Positions 1 through 4,794 of a stretch of DNA of 6,368 nucleotides are shown here, one piece after another; positions within the stretch are counted from its first letter, which is position 1, and each line of letters begins with the position of its first letter. The notes beneath the pieces are model-generated. The model had not been told where the DNA came from. It did no database searches and worked only from the letters and a program-made list of their open reading frames with translations. Location: positions 1-6,368 of the forward strand of contig JAOUGY010000222.1 in the NCBI GenBank assembly GCA_029865445.1, given 5' to 3'. A program made the translations under genes and the position numbers. Source of the stretch: Acidimicrobiia bacterium. Lineage in GTDB: Bacteria > Actinomycetota > Acidimicrobiia > Spongiisociales > ZC4RG35.

Positions 1-1571
1 TCTGCGCTGGCAACCAGTCCGGAAACACCCGCGACGAACACCCTGTCGGACTTGGGAATCCTCGAGGAATGCAGCCGTTCCTGGACGAAATCGACGATCT
101 CTCCTCTTCGCAGCAACACGAGTCCGATCGCCAGGGAGGCGAGCGACCACCACAGCGGCTCCACGAACCCGGGCCAGAGGACCAACTTGCCCTTCTCGCC
201 GGAGGCCGACTCCACGATGTCCGCCACCAATCCAGGAGCGAGCCCGATGACCAGCCCAAGCCCAGCGAGGATCCCGGGCGCGGCCAGGAGGGCACCGGTG
301 ACAGGGCGGCCGGTCACCGCTTCGGATTCGGGCGCCGCCGGCCCGAAACCTCCGATGAGAAACCGCCCCGTGTAAACGACGGTGAGGACGGAGGCCAAAG
401 CCGCGACGGGGAGGGCAAAGGTGCCGGAGAGACCATCGAATGCCGCCTCCTTGGCGGCAAATCCGAAGCTGAGGGGAATGGCTGCCATAGAGGCCGATGC
501 GAGCGCCGCCACCGTGAACAGGCCTGGCATCGACCGGGCGAGGCCCGAGAGTGCACGCAGGTCCCGGGTGCCGGTCGCGAGGTCGATGGAGCCCACGACC
601 ATGAAGAGCGTCGCCTTGAACGCGGCATGGGCGATGATGAGCGCCAATCCGCCATACAACGCCTTGGGGATACCCGACCCGAACAAGACGAAGAGAAACC
701 CCAGTTGAGACACGGTGCCATGGGCGAGCAGAAGCTTGAGATCGGTCTGCCGTATGGCGGCCCACCCGCCGACGAGCATGGTCGAGAACCCGATCACCAT
801 GACGGTGGGTTGCCACCACGAAGTCTCGGTAGCGGCGGGGCCAAGCCGCCCGACGAGGAAGATCCCCGCCTTGACCATGGTGGCGGAATGCAGGAACGCG
901 CTTGCGGGTGTCGGTGCTGCCATCGCCGCCGGCAGCCACCCGTGCAGAGGAAATTGGGCGGACTTCGACATGGCACCAACGAGGATGAGCACCCACGCAA
1001 GGGACGCGCTCGGCGGGTTGGTGATGATCTCACTGACCAGGAACGTTCCTGCCTCCCGGCCCAGAAGCACAAGCCCTCCGAGCATTGCCAGACCTCCGGC
1101 ACCGGTGACCAGCGCAGCTTGGAGGGCGGCAACTCGGGCCTGTGCCTTCTCATCTGAGTAGCCGATGAGTAGGTACGAAGTGATGGTGGTGACCTCCCAG
1201 AACAGGAAGATCCCGAGTAGATGGTCCGACGTGACGAGTCCGGCCATGGCGCCGGCGAACAACACCATCGTTCCGGCAAACCGCGTCGCCTTCCGGCTCG
1301 GCGTGAAGTAGCGAGAGGCGTGCCAGAAGATGGCCAGCCCGGCTCCGCCGATGATCCCCAGGAACACCCGGGCATAGCCGTCGAGGCGAAACACCAGCTC
1401 GAGGTCCAGTTGAGGCACCCAATCGACACGGCCGTCGGAGGCGAACAGTGCGGCGCCGAGAATCGACAATGGTGACAGGAGGGCGAACACCCAGACCCGG
1501 CGCCGAGGCTGCCCGCCCGACCCTACGAGGGCCAGCCCCAGGGCAATGTGGAAGAGGAGCACGCCGGTCAT
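1..1571 (-). CDS. mrpA: Na+/H+ antiporter subunit A (MrpA/MnhA), N-terminal part
   Basis: This is the large membrane subunit of a multisubunit Mrp-type cation/proton antiporter, which exports Na+ in exchange for H+ and is related to the proton-pumping subunits of complex I. The 523 visible residues are strongly hydrophobic with many membrane helices. FWEVTTITSYLLIG carries the conserved membrane Glu (E126). GAMSKSAQFPLHGWLP carries K203, and SAFLHSATMVKAG carries H228 and K234; these polar residues line the proton path in this family. LLAHGTVSQLGFL and AHAAFKATLFMVVGSIDLATGTRDL follow, as expected for MrpA rather than MrpD. Full MrpA proteins usually run to about 750-1000 residues, so the C-terminal part and probably the other mrp genes lie beyond the left edge. 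I chose ATG 1571 because a perfect TATAAT box ends 10 bases upstream; the in-frame ATG at 1583 overlaps that box and would not be transcribed from it. It is divergent from the winged-helix gene. Confidence 0.93.
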   Translation of the reverse strand, partial: MTGVLLFHIALGLALVGSGGQPRRRVWVFALLSPLSILGAALFASDGRVDWVPQLDLELVFRLDGYARVFLGIIGGAGLAIFWHASRYFTPSRKATRFAGTMVLFAGAMAGLVTSDHLLGIFLFWEVTTITSYLLIGYSDEKAQARVAALQAALVTGAGGLAMLGGLVLLGREAGTFLVSEIITNPPSASLAWVLILVGAMSKSAQFPLHGWLPAAMAAPTPASAFLHSATMVKAGIFLVGRLGPAATETSWWQPTVMVIGFSTMLVGGWAAIRQTDLKLLLAHGTVSQLGFLFVLFGSGIPKALYGGLALIIAHAAFKATLFMVVGSIDLATGTRDLRALSGLARSMPGLFTVAALASASMAAIPLSFGFAAKEAAFDGLSGTFALPVAALASVLTVVYTGRFLIGGFGPAAPESEAVTGRPVTGALLAAPGILAGLGLVIGLAPGLVADIVESASGEKGKLVLWPGFVEPLWWSLASLAIGLVLLRRGEIVDFVQERLHSSRIPKSDRVFVAGVSGLVASA

Positions 1572-1581
1572 GATCGGCCCC

Positions 1582-1587
1582 ATTATA
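1582..1587 (-). promoter_or_regulatory. -10 box for mrpA
   Basis: On the minus strand this reads TATAAT, a perfect -10 hexamer, ending 10 bases before ATG 1571. A start point about 7 bases downstream would leave a leader of only a few bases, and no Shine-Dalgarno sequence precedes either candidate ATG. The -35 region is weak: at 17-18 bases spacing it reads TAAAAC or GTAAAA. Transcription may therefore depend on, or be blocked by, a protein bound to the overlapping inverted repeat. Confidence 0.6.
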
Positions 1588-1622
1588 TACGACGTAGAAA
1601 ACGTGTTTTACATGACGTATAT
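1585..1622. promoter_or_regulatory. Inverted repeat, candidate operator of the divergent pair
   Basis: The left arm ATATACGACGTAGAAAAC (1585-1602) and the reverse complement of the right arm, ATATACGTCATGTAAAAC (1605-1622), match at 14 of 18 positions around a 2-base centre. This AT-rich island in GC-rich DNA lies between two divergent genes and overlaps the -10 boxes of both. A dimeric winged-helix protein bound here would cover both promoters. The adjacent winged-helix gene at 1649 is the obvious candidate, which would make it autoregulated. Binding is inferred; the symmetry is seen. Confidence 0.6.
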
Positions 1623-1623
1623 T
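1595..1623 (+). promoter_or_regulatory. Promoter of the winged-helix gene
   Basis: A -10 box TATATT at 1618-1623 is preceded at 17 bases by TAGAAA (1595-1600), which matches 4 of 6 positions of the TTGACA consensus. The predicted transcript starts near 1630, leaving a leader of about 20 bases before ATG 1649. Both elements fall within or at the edge of the inverted repeat. Confidence 0.45.
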
Positions 1624-1648
1624 GAGGAGGTCCGAGAAAGAGAAGTCG

Positions 1649-1924
1649 ATGAGTTGGACCTTCTTCACCAACCACGCCCACGTCCTGTTCTGCATCTCGC
1701 AAAACCCGACTTCCACACTGCGAGACGTGGCGTCACAGGTCGGAATCACCGAGCGCGCCACGCAGCGCATCGTGGCCGACCTCGAAGCCGGCGGATATCT
1801 GGTCCGGGAGAGAGTCGGCCGCCGGAACCAGTACGAGGTGCGAGCCGACGTCCCGCTCCGGCACCCAATCGAAACACACGTCGCCATCGGCAAGGTGTTG
1901 GAGGTCCTCCGGCCGGCTCCCTAA
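1649..1924 (+). CDS. Winged helix-turn-helix transcriptional regulator (MarR/ArsR-like), 91 aa
   Basis: A small DNA-binding protein, probably a dimeric repressor. LRDVASQVGITERATQRIV (about residues 24-42) forms the helix-turn-helix, with the recognition helix around ITERATQRIV. YLVRERVGRRNQYEV (about 50-64) forms the beta wing. The C-terminus, PLRHPIETHVAIGKVL, is a helix likely used for dimerisation. Small proteins starting MSWTFLTNHAHVLLC with this architecture are common and mostly uncharacterised in Actinobacteria. The start at ATG 1649 follows from that N-terminus; an in-frame TTG at 1622 would add nine charged residues and lies inside the promoter. A purine-rich AAAGAGAAG just upstream can serve as ribosome binding site, though it is close; the better GGAGG at 1626-1630 is too far away. 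There is no metal-binding Cys/His cluster and no ligand domain, so the signal is unknown. Divergent placement suggests control of mrpA and of itself. Confidence 0.85.
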   Translation: MSWTFFTNHAHVLFCISQNPTSTLRDVASQVGITERATQRIVADLEAGGYLVRERVGRRNQYEVRADVPLRHPIETHVAIGKVLEVLRPAP

Positions 1925-1985
1925 CCTGAAAGAACTCGGAACGCGCGTTGAATCGAGGCATCGGGTGGCGTCTCAACCATTGACG

Positions 1986-1992
1986 AAGGAGG
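1986..1992 (+). promoter_or_regulatory. Strong ribosome binding site
   Basis: AAGGAGG lies 7 bases ahead of ATG 2000. It is the best Shine-Dalgarno match in the window and fixes the start of the exported repeat protein, suggesting efficient translation. Confidence 0.8.
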
Positions 1993-1999
1993 AACGTCG

Positions 2000-2446
2000 A
2001 TGGCCAGGACAACGACACGATTCATTGCTGCAACCCTCGCAATCGCGATCGCGCTGCCTGCAGGAGCGGCTCTCGCAGCCGACAGGAAGGCGACCTCGGA
2101 TGCCTCCCCCTCTCAGGAACAAGAGCAGGCCCGTGATCAGGTTCGCATCGAGGAACCCACGGTGGTCCGCGAGCAGGATCGGGTCAGAGATCAAGACCAG
2201 GTCCGCGAGCAGGATCGGGTCAAAGACCAAGACCGAGTCAGAGATCGAGACATGGATCAGCAGAAGGACCGATCCGAACCCGCCAGGGACCGAGACCGGA
2301 TCCGAGACGAGGGAGCGGCATGTCCGACGGATCGGCCCTCGGACCAATGCCCACACGACCCGGGCTACCGGCACCTGTTGTGGAGACTCATCGAGGCAGG
2401 TGAGTGGCACACAGTGCTCCGACTGCTCTACGCGCTCCTCGGCTGA
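2000..2446 (+). CDS. Exported Arg/Asp/Gln-rich repeat protein, 148 aa
   Basis: Not recognised as a named family. Residues 1-27 form a signal peptide: MARTTTR, a hydrophobic core, and an AxA-type site (ALA followed by AD). The mature protein is very hydrophilic. Residues 56-91 hold three 12-residue units, VREQDRVRDQDQ, VREQDRVKDQDR and the diverged VRDRDMDQQKDR, with a 6-residue sub-period; similar charged sequence flanks them. Such sequence may form a long charged helix, a coiled coil or a disordered linker. C108 and C117 are the only cysteines and could form a disulfide outside the cell. The C-terminus (about 122-148, YRHLLWRLIEAGEWHTVLRLLYALLG in part) is an amphipathic or hydrophobic helix that may pack on a partner or membrane. 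The sigma-factor gene starts 30 bases downstream, so it is probably co-transcribed. A role as sensor, ligand or target of that system is inference. Confidence 0.8.
   Translation: MARTTTRFIAATLAIAIALPAGAALAADRKATSDASPSQEQEQARDQVRIEEPTVVREQDRVRDQDQVREQDRVKDQDRVRDRDMDQQKDRSEPARDRDRIRDEGAACPTDRPSDQCPHDPGYRHLLWRLIEAGEWHTVLRLLYALLG
2165..2272 (+). repeat. Three in-frame tandem 36-base units
   Basis: Units lie at 2165-2200, 2201-2236 and 2237-2272. The first two are identical at 32 of 36 positions; the third is diverged. Each encodes 12 residues. The high identity of the first two suggests recent duplication or gene conversion, so copy number may vary between strains. Confidence 0.85.
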
Positions 2447-2476
2447 GTGGGGTAACGCCGCAGCCAGGGAAGGCAC

Positions 2477-3016
2477 ATGATTGAGGCCACCGAGCTCGAT
2501 CGTTGGACCGACGGCATTCGCAGGCGGTCCAACGATGCCTTCACAGCCGTCTACGACATGCTCGCCACCGATCTCGTTTCCTACGCCTTCGGGATGCTCC
2601 GCGATCGCCGAAGCGCAGAAGATGCGGTGCAACAGGCCTTCCTCGAGCTGACCCGATCCGCGCACCGCTTCCGCGGCGACGGTCGGTCGCTCAGGGCCTG
2701 GCTGTTCCGTGCGACGAGGTACTCGTGCCTCGACGAGATACGCCGCCGGAAGCGTCACCCGGAAATCCCCACCGACCAACTCCCCGAGAAGATGATTCAC
2801 CCCGCCGACCCAGATGGAATCGACCCGAGACTCGAGTCGGCACTGCTGACGCTGAACAACCGGCAGCGCGAGCTCGTCATGCTTCGGCACGTGGTGGGCC
2901 TCTCCGGGGCCGAGATCGCCGCGATCTTCAAGCGCTCCAGGCCTGCTGTGTACGCCGCGCTCGACAGAGCGGAGACGCGCCTGCGATCCGAACTCGACCA
3001 AGGAACCCCGCGATGA
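2477..3016 (+). CDS. ECF-family RNA polymerase sigma factor, 179 aa
   Basis: An extracytoplasmic-function sigma factor, which directs RNA polymerase to a specific promoter set in response to an envelope or extracellular signal. Region 2 spans about residues 20-92: AFTAVYDMLATDLVSYAFGM, then the diagnostic RRSAEDAVQQAFLELTR and LRAWLFRATRYSCLDEIRRRKR (the -10 recognition part). Region 4 spans about 121-174: LLTLNNRQRELVMLRHVVGL, then the helix-turn-helix LSGAEIAAIFKRSRPAVYAAL, which contacts the -35 element. Length is normal and there is no C-terminal extension. AGGGA at 2466-2470 lies 6 bases ahead of ATG 2477. The stop overlaps the start of the next gene (ATGA at 3013-3016), indicating translational coupling with the membrane protein, its likely regulator. 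The subgroup and target promoter cannot be told from sequence alone. Confidence 0.95.
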   Translation: MIEATELDRWTDGIRRRSNDAFTAVYDMLATDLVSYAFGMLRDRRSAEDAVQQAFLELTRSAHRFRGDGRSLRAWLFRATRYSCLDEIRRRKRHPEIPTDQLPEKMIHPADPDGIDPRLESALLTLNNRQRELVMLRHVVGLSGAEIAAIFKRSRPAVYAALDRAETRLRSELDQGTPR

Positions 3017-3681
3017 GCGACTTCCCCGAACTGAACCAGTTGCGATTGGACATCCCGGAGGCCACACGTATGAGGCACCTCGCGGCAATCGAGGCCGCTC
3101 TCCGGAGGCGCCCCAGAAGGCGAATCGCCGTGGCCGCCTTCGTCGCCGCCGTGCTCGTACCGTCCACCGCCTTTGCCGCCGAAGCCGCCCTACCCGGCGA
3201 CCTCCTGTACCCGGTCAAGCGGGCGCTGGAACCCGTGATCGGTCTCGTGGACGCCGACATCGCAGCGACCCACCGTATCGACGAGTTGGAGCGACTCATG
3301 GCCCGCGGTGCCGTCGCCGGCGGGGATGTGGACCGACTCATCTCGGAAGCCGAGGTCGAAGTCCAGCGTCACCCCCACCTCGAATCGCGGCTCGAAGCTG
3401 TCGTCTCCGACCTGGGTTCGATGGGCGATGTCCCGACATCCCCGGAACCGTCCACCATGACGATCGCGCCAACCGAATCGACCAGGCAGACCGAACAGGA
3501 CCGTCCGACAGACCGCACGACGTCCACCATGGGCCCCACAGATCGGGCCACCAGCACCACCGTCGCCACCGCGACCGAGTCCACCGGCGACGGCTCCGAT
3601 CGCGGATCGGGCGGAGGGAACTCCGGAGGTCTGGGCGGCTCCGACACCACCCGGCCGTCGGATCGCGGAGAACGCCCCTGA
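3013..3681 (+). CDS. Single-pass membrane protein with DUF5667-like segment, candidate anti-sigma factor, 222 aa
   Basis: Probably holds the sigma factor inactive at the membrane. The start is ATG 3013, overlapping the sigma stop, with AAGGA about 8 bases upstream; the frame stays open further upstream but only as a shadow of the sigma gene. Residues 1-37 are cytoplasmic and basic, with the likely sigma-contacting helix ATRMRHLAAIEAALRRRP. A transmembrane helix spans about 38-59. Directly after it, LPGDLLYPVKRALE (60-73) is the hallmark of DUF5667, followed by helices to about 133. The tail is Ser/Thr/Pro-rich (139-190), with a 10-residue repeat PTDRTTSTMG / PTDRATSTTV, then Gly-rich and highly charged to the end, perhaps reaching into the cell wall. 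No HxxxCxxC zinc motif of classical anti-sigma domains is present. Precedent for an atypical anti-sigma of this general kind is RsbN of Streptomyces. The anti-sigma role is inferred from operon and topology. Confidence 0.82.
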   Translation: MSDFPELNQLRLDIPEATRMRHLAAIEAALRRRPRRRIAVAAFVAAVLVPSTAFAAEAALPGDLLYPVKRALEPVIGLVDADIAATHRIDELERLMARGAVAGGDVDRLISEAEVEVQRHPHLESRLEAVVSDLGSMGDVPTSPEPSTMTIAPTESTRQTEQDRPTDRTTSTMGPTDRATSTTVATATESTGDGSDRGSGGGNSGGLGGSDTTRPSDRGERP

Positions 3682-3689
3682 CTTGTCAG
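3678..3689. repeat. Short palindrome containing both convergent stop codons
   Basis: CTGACTTGTCAG has 5-base arms around TT. The TGA of the plus-strand membrane protein (3679-3681) and that of the minus-strand HhH gene (3686-3688) both lie within it. It is too short for a convincing terminator, and no other hairpin with a T-tract is visible between these genes. Confidence 0.6.
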
Positions 3690-4258
3690 TCCTGCTTGGA
3701 GAGTCCCGACTTGCGCCGGCTCGATTTCCACGCCCTGACGCGCTCGAGTGCCTCCTCACCGTCGACGTCGGCCGCCGAGCGCGGCTCGGCGTCGGCGAAG
3801 GGGCCTGCGATCTCCTCCCACCCGTCGGGGCGGACACCGAAGCGCTTGGCGAGTATTGCCACGAAGATCATCGTCTTCTCCGGCCCGAAGCCGGGCAGCC
3901 CCGAAAGCCGCCGCTCCAACTCGACGGCGGAGTCGACGTCCTCCCACACCGCCGCACCGTCACCCCCGTAGTCGGCGGCGAGGATCCAGCACAGCGCGTG
4001 AATCCGTCTGCCCATCGCCGCCGGAAATCGATGAATCGCGGGCTTCTCACAACAGATGGCGACGAACTCGTCCTTGCCCATGGCCGCGATGCGGGTGGCC
4101 GACAACCCCCCCAGACGACCGGCCAAGGTGTGCGGACCGCGAAACGCCCACTCCATCGGGACCTGCTGGTCCAGCAGCATCCCGATGAGCAGCGCCGTGC
4201 CATCGGTGTTCAGCAACTCGTCGGCACCGGCATCACCCGTGATTCGGAACGCACCCAC
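3686..4258 (-). CDS. HhH-GPD family base-excision-repair-like protein, 190 aa
   Basis: A small helix-hairpin-helix DNA glycosylase-type protein of the actinobacterial group usually called HhH-GPD-type base excision repair protein (TIGR03252-like). The signature LLIGMLLDQQVPMEWAF is at about 23-39, CCEKPAIHRFPAAMGRRI at 69-86, the hairpin LSGLPGFGPEKTMIFVAIL at about 118-136, and GVRPDGW at 141-147, where D145 is a candidate catalytic Asp. Length and ends match the family; there is no C-terminal four-Cys iron-sulfur cluster of the endonuclease III kind. The substrate base is unknown, and glycosylase activity of this subfamily is assumed from fold. The start is GTG 4258: the codon just before is an in-frame TAG, and homologues begin close to RITGD. 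No Shine-Dalgarno sequence is visible and a TANNNT box ends 7 bases upstream, as in leaderless transcripts. It converges on the sigma cluster and is probably monocistronic. Confidence 0.9.
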   Translation of the reverse strand: MGAFRITGDAGADELLNTDGTALLIGMLLDQQVPMEWAFRGPHTLAGRLGGLSATRIAAMGKDEFVAICCEKPAIHRFPAAMGRRIHALCWILAADYGGDGAAVWEDVDSAVELERRLSGLPGFGPEKTMIFVAILAKRFGVRPDGWEEIAGPFADAEPRSAADVDGEEALERVRAWKSSRRKSGLSKQD

Positions 4259-4265
4259 CTACGGG

Positions 4266-4271
4266 AACATA
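4266..4271 (-). promoter_or_regulatory. -10 box for a leaderless HhH-GPD transcript
   Basis: TATGTT on the minus strand fits the TANNNT form and ends 7 bases before GTG 4258, the spacing expected when transcription starts at the first base of the start codon. No -35 hexamer is evident at normal spacing, and no ribosome binding site exists in the gap. Confidence 0.5.
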
Positions 4272-4306
4272 GCGAGCAGTCAACAAGTATCGGTGACGAG
4301 AGCTCC

Positions 4307-4325
4307 CACCGGACTCAAACCGGTG
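4307..4325. repeat. Small hairpin, CACCGG/CCGGTG
   Basis: A perfect 6-bp stem with a 7-base loop lies 49 bases upstream of the HhH-GPD start codon. It could end leftward read-through from the surface-protein side or be incidental in GC-rich DNA. No T-tract follows on either strand. Confidence 0.3.
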
Positions 4326-4345
4326 AGGTGAACGCGCACCCGAAT

Positions 4346-4388
4346 CCGGTCGCGGCCACCGATGACGGGTTCAGCACATCGCGACCGG
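4346..4388. repeat. Inverted repeat CCGGTCGC/GCGACCGG
   Basis: Perfect 8-base arms at 4346-4353 and 4381-4388 are separated by 27 bases, and one further G-C pair extends inward. The right arm overlaps the palindrome CCGGCCGG (4385-4392). Function is unknown; it lies in the stretch without a gene. Confidence 0.35.
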
Positions 4389-4741
4389 CCGGACGCGGTC
4401 CGCCCTTCGACCAGGCGATGAGCGACGAGGCCCATCGACGATCTCTGCCGGGCTGAAGTCGCGTGAAGGGCACCGCTGACCGCCCGCTGTACGAGGAGAT
4501 CCGATGCACCGGCTGCGGCGGCGCGCGCCGTACGCGAAGCCTCGGCGTCGCTCAATACCGGATCGAGATCGAGTTGGTACACGGCGGCGGTGTTGTCAAC
4601 GCCCACATCAGGACGCCCAGGAAGGGCGCCGTCGCTGACGCCGAAGTTGCACAGGAAATTCGCGGCCGGGTCCACCGCGGGGCTGTTCAGACCCCAGTGG
4701 GAAACACTGCCGCGTGCCCGCGGACTTGGGCCAAGACGGAT

Positions 4742-4770
4742 GCGTGCCCCCGCCGTCGACGGGGGCACGC
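4742..4770 (-). terminator. Terminator-like hairpin after the surface-protein gene
   Basis: A perfect 11-bp stem, GCGTGCCCCCG (4742-4752) with CGGGGGCACGC (4760-4770), encloses a 7-base loop. It starts 24 bases downstream of the minus-strand stop codon at 4795. The sequence after it on that strand has only scattered T residues, so it resembles the T-poor hairpin terminators seen in high-GC actinobacteria rather than a canonical one. Confidence 0.7.
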
Positions 4771-4794
4771 GTTCTGTCCGGAGGCCTCAGTGGA

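Larger units (their letters stand above)
4272..4741. other. About 470 bases without a supported gene
   Basis: Two overlapping open frames run through the region in opposite directions: minus 4280-4768, whose first start lies inside a terminator-like hairpin (next in-frame GTG at 4675), and plus 4463-4822, which runs into the end of the surface-protein gene. Both show GC-rich third positions because their codon grids mirror each other, so base bias cannot choose between them. Neither has a ribosome binding site and I recognise neither product. The minus frame has the more protein-like stretch (AANFLCNFGVSDGALPGRP around 4610-4666) and could be a short hypothetical gene or a decayed remnant. 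Two hairpin-forming repeats, listed separately, lie in the right-to-left upstream part. No tRNA-like fold was found. Confidence 0.5.

Noticed and set aside
69..1157. Long plus-strand open frame (362 codons) opposite mrpA
   Set aside because: Its product is low-complexity, rich in Arg, Gly, Glu and Pro, and lacks family motifs; the minus strand encodes a clear MrpA with conserved residues. It is an antisense shadow.
1622..1648. TTG 1622 as start of the winged-helix gene
   Set aside because: It lies within the -10 box and inverted repeat and would add a charged tail absent from relatives as I remember them; ATG 1649 gives the family N-terminus.
1938..1972. ECF-type promoter (GGAAC ... CGTC) ahead of the exported repeat gene
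   Set aside because: GGAAC at 1938-1942 and CGTC at 1969-1972 are 26 bases apart, about 9-10 more than usual ECF spacing. An autoregulatory promoter remains possible but is not supported here.
2165..2272. CRISPR array
   Set aside because: The 36-base units are adjacent with no spacers, in frame within a gene with signal peptide and ribosome binding site.
2503..3012. Upstream extension of the membrane protein frame
   Set aside because: The frame stays open through the sigma gene, but the product there is Arg/Pro-rich nonsense and the true start ATG 3013 has a ribosome binding site and the expected topology.
4346..4388. tRNA gene or structured RNA from the CCGGTCGC/GCGACCGG pair
   Set aside because: The arms enclose only 27 bases, with no D-arm, anticodon arm or T-loop pattern; kept only as an inverted repeat.
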